A DNA stretch of 64,000 bases from Flammula alnicola (lineage: Eukaryota; Basidiomycota; Agaricomycetes; Agaricales; Strophariaceae). Numbering within the stretch: the first letter of the stretch is position 1; the number at the start of each line of letters is the position of its first letter. Made by a program: the position numbers and the translations under genes. The stretch lies in NCBI GenBank assembly GCA_015499995.1, contig JADNRV010000010.1, positions 491,989 through 555,988 of the forward strand, read 5' to 3'. Under the pieces are notes generated by a model, which saw only the letters and a list, made by a program, of their open reading frames with translations, searched no databases and was not told where the DNA came from. Shown here piece after piece: positions 57,793 to 64,000 of this stretch.

Positions 57793-60078
57793 CTATGTAT
57801 TTCCCGAGGCCCTTGTAAGAACTGCGTCGACATCAGCATATCTCGGTACAAGCTTGCACTGGAATGGAGCAGGCCCACTGTCCCATTTTGAACCGTAAGT
57901 TTATCAAGACGTTGATAATGCGCGTTACACTCACACGACCACGCCAGCGTCAATCACATCCGTCAAGGACGGTGTTATCTCGTTTCCTTGAGCATCGCGA
58001 GCTGTTTCAATGTTGAACGCCCACAGGAGGACAGCAAAATCAATGAAAAGTGATTGGCTAGCAAAGGCTACTCCAACGCAGGTACTGCCGGGGATCATTA
58101 GTATATATTAATTAATGAGGAAGAGGAAGGGACTCACCGTCTTCCAAAACCAAATGAGGTATGACCCAGAGAATGCATATCCGGAGGTGAGATATCAACG
58201 CTTCCTGTATCGTCCAAATGGCGCTCTGGTCGAAAGTCCTCCGGATCGGAATAAACTTGAGGATCTCTAAATAAATTTATGTCCTAGAAATCAAAGGATT
58301 CGAGGTGGTAGAGTCACGAATTGTACCTATCAATGGCCCTAAATGATGATGAAAATGAAGTAACCACGGAGCAAAAGGCCGCCCACGTACCATATGTTTG
58401 AAATCACCGTTGCGCCTGTGGAGACGTAAGTAAACTGGTATATTGGATACACGCCATATTGTTTCTACTTGCCTTTCGGAATGAAATATCCATCATACCA
58501 GTCATCCTGTAAATACATTGCATGCATCACATCGTAGAACGTAGAGCAAGCAATCTGACAAACTTACCTGCGCCGCCCTTCTGGGTATTCCTAAATATGC
58601 AGAAGAGGATTATTGGATGGTCGGTACGGAATGTGAGTAGACTCACCCATCGGACCAGCTGGCCTCCAGCGGAGTAGTTCTTTCACTAGAGCCCGTATGT
58701 ATGGCAAATTTGGTCTATCAGAAAAAGAAGGCAGTCTATCACGACCGACAACTCTGTCTATCTCAGCCTGAGCCTTGCGCATGATCTCTGGATAGTGAAT
58801 CATTGCAATGAAGAAATTTGCCACAGATGCCGTCGTCGTCTCCGCACCTGCCGAGCTGTACGAGTGTTGGAAGTAGCGTGGAAAGAAAGTGCGGAACACA
58901 TACAACATGATACCAGCTAGCCATGCTGCCTCTTTTAAAGAGAGTTTATTCTTGTCTTCTGTTTCTATTAAGGAACTGACGAATGAGTTCCGAGCAGTTC
59001 CGTCTTTCTGTAGAGATAGAATACATTGAACATTGCTCATCTGCGAGGTAGCATGAACCATGAAGAAGCTGACCATTTGCTTTCCGACGTCCTTGTAAAA
59101 TCCTTCAAACATCTCAGACTCACGGACATGCCAATCGAGCGCATCGCGCTTCCATTTTGCTATCCAAGCAGGTAGATAATTCATTATAGGAAACATATCA
59201 ACCATGCTTGTGCCCGGAATGCAAGCGTTAGCCAAGCGGGCAGTATGTGCGTGAATGCGTTTGACCAGAGTAAGATGGTCATCAGTTATCCTTGGCCAGC
59301 CATAGGTCGCTGTCAGAATATTTGACGAGGTTGACCTAAATGTGAAAGAAATTACATGGTAGGAACGTTCATGAAATCGATATCGCGCACCTCTTAACAA
59401 TCTCTTCCCATGAATTAGGGTCTTGTAAAAGTTCGTAAGCTAGACGAACGGCCTCGGCCTCTTGTAGAGGCTGAAATTGCTCTGAGGCGTGCGGACCGAA
59501 CGTGACGTGCGACGCCCGCCTCATACGGCGGAATCTTAAGTCAACGTCATCAGACGAACCAGGGAGAAATACATCGCGACCTACAGGTCACCATAAGAGA
59601 TAAAGGAAAGCATGATTCCATTACAGAGAAGGTCCCCAGCCATAATAAATCGAGGGCGATGGCTGTAAACGAGGCTTCGCCGTTCTAAAACTCCGTTAAG
59701 ATATGCCTCGAAGGTGTGGCTACAAACTCACCGAGCAATTCAAAACTGGATTTGTGGTCATTCAACACAATGACAGGATGGCCAGCAGCAACAAAAGACA
59801 CCACTGGTCCTGGAAAGCGCGTTTAGATACATTACGGATCGGATTATCCCGAAAGTTAAATACGAACCGTATTGCTTTGCAAGTTCAGCAAACCGAATCC
59901 AGGGGAGCTCGGTGGGCATTTGGAATATGTTTCCCAGCAGCGGGAGACCACGAGGACCTGGGGGCATTTTCCGGCGCAGAAGGTGGGCTCGAATGATAGA
60001 AGTCAAGATCCACGTCAGGACAAGCAAGGCAAAATGAGACCAGTTCAAGGAAACAGCGCGAAGCAGAAAGGTGGGCAT
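57793..60078 (-). CDS. Cytochrome P450 B
   Basis: This is an ER P450 with start MPTFLLRAVSLNWSHFALLV (anchor) and hinge MPPGPRGLPLLGNIFQMPTE. Further on are SFVAAGHPVIVLNDHKSSFELL, YRRRSLVYSHRPRFIMAGDL and FGPHASEQFQPLQEAEAVRL. Helix I is SYSSAGAETTTASVANFFIA, ExxR is in VKELLRWRP, and the haem loop is FGFGRRTCVGVAFAS (FxxGxxxCxG), split by an intron inside the second Arg codon. The end is KLVPRYADVDAVLTRASGNT. More than ten exons. The architecture, with MPPGPRGLPLLGN and AGAETT, is like the CYP5037/5144 families of mushrooms. It shares a 617 bp promoter with P450 C. Confidence 0.88.
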
Positions 60079-60695
60079 GGTGGAGGAAGCACAGTGCTGC
60101 AATATGCCAGTCTGTTCCGAGCGCTAATTTCTGCAGAAGGATAAAAAGACAAGAAATGAGATTCAAGTACAGTGTGTAGGATCTGACTTACATATGCACG
60201 AGAAAGGATATGGCTTGAATGGACTTTTCCACAAGGAAGACATGATAATGACAGGAATTCTGAGTAGATTTCGATGGCGAATGCATTGACAAAGGGGGCA
60301 CCGTCAGGATCGGAAGAAGGGATCAAGTTGGTCAAGATCTGAGTGTGTTATTCTTAAAGGATATTCCCACGGCTGTGCCACATTTTTGACAGCAAATCCA
60401 AGGCACACTTGCGAAGTTGCGAACATCCGAAGATAGCGCCTGCTCACTAACTTTCCCTTTGCCCGTGGAACCCGAGTTTGGCTGCATTCCCAACGACGCC
60501 ACCATCGTAATCTAGATGTAAGCATGGCCATCTCGTCCAGGGCATTCTTGCCTTGTAAGTATACAGATACTTACCGGCACTGTAAGCATGGCAGAATCCT
60601 CACCGCAATAGTTTTGATATATAGGGTCATGGGAGCTGAAATACTACCTCGTAGCTCAGTTAGAGGCTCAGCATCCAGTAAATTTCCCGCCGCCA
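60079..60695. promoter_or_regulatory. 617 bp divergent promoter of P450 B and P450 C
   Basis: Two P450 genes start on opposite strands from the two ends of this stretch. TATATA occurs at about 60619-60624, about 75 bp before the plus-strand ATG. A 75-codon minus-strand frame (60304-60531) lies here, but its start region carries no recognisable content, so I treat the stretch as regulatory. Shared control of the two oxidases is likely. Confidence 0.5.
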
Positions 60696-62912
60696 ATGTG
60701 GAAGATATTTGCCGCCTTTCTTGCTCTCATCTTGGCCGCCAGCCTTCGACCGAGAAGAAAGAGACAACTACCTCCAGGTCCAAAGGGGGTGTTTCTGCTG
60801 GGCAATTTGTTTGATGTGCCAAGTGATGAAAGCGTCCCCTGGAAAGTCTACGCTGATTGGGGAAAGAAATACGGTGAGTCGAGTCATCGCCTGAACTTGT
60901 CAAAGGATGTCTGGAATGACAAGTCAAACAAACTGCACAGGCGACATCATATACTTCAGGGTCTTGCAGAAATCGGTCGTCGTTATAAATTCTGCAAAGA
61001 TTGCTCACGAACTCTTGGAAAAGAGAAGTGCGATCTATTCTTGTCGACCCCACGTACCCATGGCTGGTGATGTGTAAGTCTTTATTCCTCGAGCATGATG
61101 CGTCCAACTAATAGCAATATAATACACAGGATAGGTTGGAATTGGGCCCTGCCTCTCGTTCCGTATGGTGAAACCTTTAGGCGCCATCGCAAGTATTTAC
61201 AGCAATACTTCGCAAATAATCGTCTCCCCGACTACTATCGCATTCAACGAAAGGAAGCACATCGTATGATTAACGATATCTTGGACGATCCTGACAATTA
61301 CAAATCCCACATTGAACGGTAAGCTTTTTTGAGAGAATGTAGTCATTTTGATGTTCATTATCACTCTGCATATATGTAGCATGGCTGGAGCCATTATTAT
61401 GGAGATCGTGTTCGGCCATGAAGTCAAGTCTATAGATGACAGATTTCTCCAAATTGCATCCAGGGGAGGGCGTACAATTGCTGCTGCTGGTGCCGTTGGA
61501 GCTCATATCGTTGATCTAATTCCTCCCCGTGCGTTTATCTAAGTTTTTTACCCTTCTCCCATTCTTTATTGACAACCATCCTCTCAACAAGTGCGCTTCC
61601 TCCCTGACTGGCTTCCAGGAACTGGATTTAAGCGCCTACCTCCTGGAACCCGCGAGGCCCTAGCAGCCATGCGGGAAGTACCATTTAACAATGTGAAGGA
61701 AGAGATGGTCAGTGTCTACAGCAGAAGGGATTGCATCGGTGCTGAATATCTGAAAGGCAGCAGGAACGGCTCGTCCTTGCTATATTGCTGATCTGCTTGA
61801 AGACACAAAGCACCAAGACGAAGCTGGAGTTAGAGATACAGGTGCAAACGTGTACTCGGGTAAGTTCAACACACATCCAGATTATTTGAGTAACATCTAA
61901 TATCCGCATGCATACTAGCTGGCTTTGATACGGTATGTTCTGGGTTTCGAATCCAGCCTCTGTGCAGCATTGATTGACTCTCACCAAGACCCTTTCGTCT
62001 CTTATGACTGCGGTGATTGCGCTGGTGATCGATCCTGTGATCCAGGCCAGGGCCCAAGCGGAGCTTGATACTGTTGTTGGAAAAAATCGTTTCCCTGACT
62101 TTGACGACCGTCAGAGATTGCCATATATCCAGTGTATCATCAGCGAAGCTTTCCGGTAAGACGCCATCTCGCGTTGCCTACTTATGTTCTAAAGACGGAC
62201 TTTTTCACGTCAAAAGATGGGGAGCAACAACTCCAGTAGGTGGGTGGCCTTACGCATGCCTGTAAGGTTTTTTACATTAGTTGACGGTGCTATTGGAGGC
62301 GTACCACATCGCGTGACACAAGATGATGTTTATGATGGGTACTTTATCCCTGGAGGAACAACTGTAATCGCGAACGCATGGTAAGTTTAAGAAATCTCCC
62401 GCACCTTACATGCTCACGCCTGTTTAGGGCCATGTTGCACAATCCCGAAGTTTACCCAGAACCGGAGACCTTCAATCCCGACCGATTTCTGGCTGGTGAG
62501 GGGCGCACTCCACAACCAGACCCGAGGGCATGTGGTGCCTTTGGCTTTGGAAGGAGGTAGGCTACTTACAAAGGCGTGCGTTTTGGATCTGTTGCTCAAC
62601 GACCTTTTACTTCGGATGTAGAGAATGTCCTGGTCAAGATATCGCAGAAAACACCATCTGGATTGCGATCGTTTCCTTGTTTTACGCCTTCAAAATAACG
62701 CCAGCGGTTGATGAGGATGGGAAAGAAATACCCATTGACTGCACTCATTCGGAGCACAGTGTTCGGTGAGTTCCTGCTTCGCCTTTAAGCGTTTATGGAA
62801 TCCCATATTGACTGGCGATTTTACCCTCAATAGCCACCCGAAGCCATTCAAATGTACTATAAAACCGAGGAGGGATAATTCTATTACTCTAATTAGGCAG
62901 TCCCAAGAGTAG
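60696..62912 (+). CDS. Cytochrome P450 C
   Basis: This is an ER P450. The anchor is MWKIFAAFLALILAASLRPR, the hinge LPPGPKGVFLLGNLFDVP. Next are RVLQKSVVVINSAKIAHELL, VPYGETFRRHRKYLQQYF and FLPDWLPGTGFKRLPPG. Helix I is AGFDTTLSSLMTAVIAL (AGxDTT), with one intron inside the motif (after GFDT). ExxR lies in ISEAFRWGATTPVGVPHRV; the haem loop is FGFGRRECPGQDIAENTIW and is complete. The final exon ends ITLIRQSQE with TAG at 62910-62912. Some 14 exons, several under 50 nt. Intact catalytic motifs argue that it is functional. It is related to P450 B and may be a divergent paralogue. Confidence 0.88.
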
Positions 62913-63240
62913 AGAATGTAGTACTCTTACCTTTATCTCCAGCGTGGTCCCCGCAATCGAAGCTCGCCATTTCATTCCCCGTTCTTTTAGAGCATGTGAA
63001 CAGGTTTAGCGTTTCAGATGTCGACATTGATATTGAGATTCCTTCAGAGGGTCGTATAGAGATTTAACAAACGCTAATCACTGCCGGTAATTCTCGAGCC
63101 AATATGCAATAGACAGCTCAACCCTGTAGACGATGAAGACCGCGAAACGTAGAAGACTCTGGCCGTGAGGACAAAAGATTGACCAAGCTATCCAGACGGC
63201 AACCGATATCCGCCTGCACGACTCTGCGGAGGATAGAATT
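62913..63240. other. Intergenic region, 330 bp
   Basis: This is the 3' flank of P450 C and of the minus-strand gene at the right edge. No feature is seen. Confidence 0.4.
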
Positions 63241-64000
63241 AGAATATATATTCACCTGAATCGGTAGCATCCCACCTTTCAAAGTAGAGCTCGCGCTCAA
63301 GGTAGTTGCATCGTTCTTGCAGTGCCGCAAATGCAGCCTGTAGTGAGGCATAGCTATAGTTAGCTAGCTGATGCCGTTCTTGTACGACAGTGCTTGTATT
63401 TCGAGCAGGTCGATATGCACCAACGTCCGTGTGGACGAAGGTCATTTCGGTGCTTAACTCAGGACCCATGGCTACGTTACGACTCTGAGCGACAGTTAGG
63501 GTGTCTATGAGTATAAATTTGACAGAAATTCAGCAATTAATACCTGTTGCAGTTCTGGAGGGTCTGATCTCTGTCGTTTGAGCCTCGAGTGAGAATGCGT
63601 TTCCTGAAAAAGGACGGTTAGATTTTCATGGTGAGGTGACCAGTCTTCTATAAGCTAATCTGACAGTGCTTGTATTTTGAGCAGGTCGATATTCCGGGGT
63701 CGTAGGTCGCGCCAAGCTCGCGGTATCAAATTTAGGGCGCATGGTTACGCTATGATTCTGAGTGACAATTAGGGTGTCTATGAGTATAAATTTGACACAG
63801 AGACTGAGAAATTCAGCAATCAATACCTGTTGTGGACGGTCTGATCTCTGGCGTTTGAGTTTTGAGTGAGAGCGATATTCCTGGAGACGAATGGTCAGAT
63901 TCTCACGAAGCTACCAGTCTTCTCGGTTAATGTCTGGCATGATGACAGAAAAATCCAGGTGATCGACGAGGGATTTCGAGAGGAAGACACATGAGTATAT
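63241..64000 (-). CDS. 3' part of an unknown gene with duplicated exon pairs (runs off the window)
   Basis: The minus strand carries, in order, a short exon with HSKLKRQRSDRPQQ, an intron, an exon with TQNHSVTMRPKFDTASL and EYRPAQNTSTV; then HSRLKRQRSDPPELQQ, an intron, and an exon with AQSRNVAMGPELSTE and AYRPARNTSTVVQERHQLAN. The last exon continues into a predicted coiled coil (FAALQERCNYLERELYFERW) and ends DATDSGEYIF. The two halves are copies of each other. Introns are about 40-50 bp. The start lies beyond 64000. I do not recognise the family; basic KRQRSD suggests nuclear localisation. Confidence 0.5.
63387..63938. repeat. Tandem duplication, two units of about 275 bp
   Basis: Matched words recur 272-276 bp apart: ACAGTGCTTGTATTT then GAGCAGGTCGATAT at 63387 and 63663, GTGTCTATGAGTATAAATTT at 63501 and 63773, and GTCTGATCTCTG with GTTTGAG later in each unit. 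The copies differ by point changes and small indels, so the duplication is not very recent. Confidence 0.8.

Noticed and set aside
60650..60672. A-box-like GTAGCTCAGTTAGAGG, as in a tRNA D-arm
   Set aside because: No B box or acceptor pairing follows within 100 bp, and a P450 start codon lies just downstream.
61920..61950. tRNA-like T-arm sequence (GGGTTTCGAATCC)
   Set aside because: It lies in an intron of P450 C, with no matching A box or acceptor stem; judged a chance match.
40254..62912. Possibility that the cluster is bacterial or recently transferred
   Set aside because: Every gene has typical basidiomycete introns and base use like the flanks; nothing supports transfer.

Overview
The window looks like nuclear DNA of a mushroom-forming basidiomycete (Agaricomycetes). 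The evidence is many 50-60 bp GT-AG introns per gene, close gene spacing with divergent and convergent pairs, and families typical of that group: GH71 alpha-1,3-glucanase with WSC repeats, DEYTD-type sesquiterpene synthases and a large set of P450s. Exon models were joined by hand from reading frames and splice signals. Gene ends are mostly firm; some internal junctions are not.

Layout. 1-3600: no gene I can support. 3601-11301: an MDR-family dehydrogenase, a membrane-anchored Ser/Thr-rich surface protein, and a GH71 alpha-1,3-glucanase with four WSC domains (minus). 11.6-17.3 kb: compact housekeeping block with a small broken-looking gene, an unknown small gene divergent from an RNase P/MRP Rpp14/Pop5-type subunit, the La protein and an APH-type kinase. 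17.3-23.3 kb: a gene-poor 6 kb stretch. 23.3-38.1 kb: a 70-residue Zn2Cys6 miniprotein, an ALKBH6-type dioxygenase with a 14-nt microexon, phosphatidylethanolamine methyltransferase CHO2, the bHLH factor CBF1, an unknown protein with a mitochondrial-looking N-terminus, and eIF2 gamma. 38.7-39.3 kb: a 146-residue unknown gene.

40.2-62.9 kb is the accessory region and the main interest: a candidate sesquiterpenoid biosynthetic cluster. It holds two class I sesquiterpene synthases with intact DEYTD and NSE metal-binding motifs, a short-chain dehydrogenase, three P450s with intact haem loops, an MFS exporter and a seven-helix membrane protein. The likely logic is cyclisation of farnesyl diphosphate by one or both synthases, oxidation by the P450s, alcohol/ketone conversion by the SDR, and export by the MFS protein. 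Two of the P450s are divergent across a 617 bp shared promoter.

The cluster is interrupted at 44385-46858 by a near-perfect giant inverted repeat: two 1171 bp arms around a 132 bp spacer, flanked by the 6 bp direct repeat TCACTT. It looks like a foldback-type transposon without coding capacity.

The right edge (63.2-64.0 kb) holds the 3' part of a minus-strand gene with a tandemly duplicated exon pair, running out of the window.
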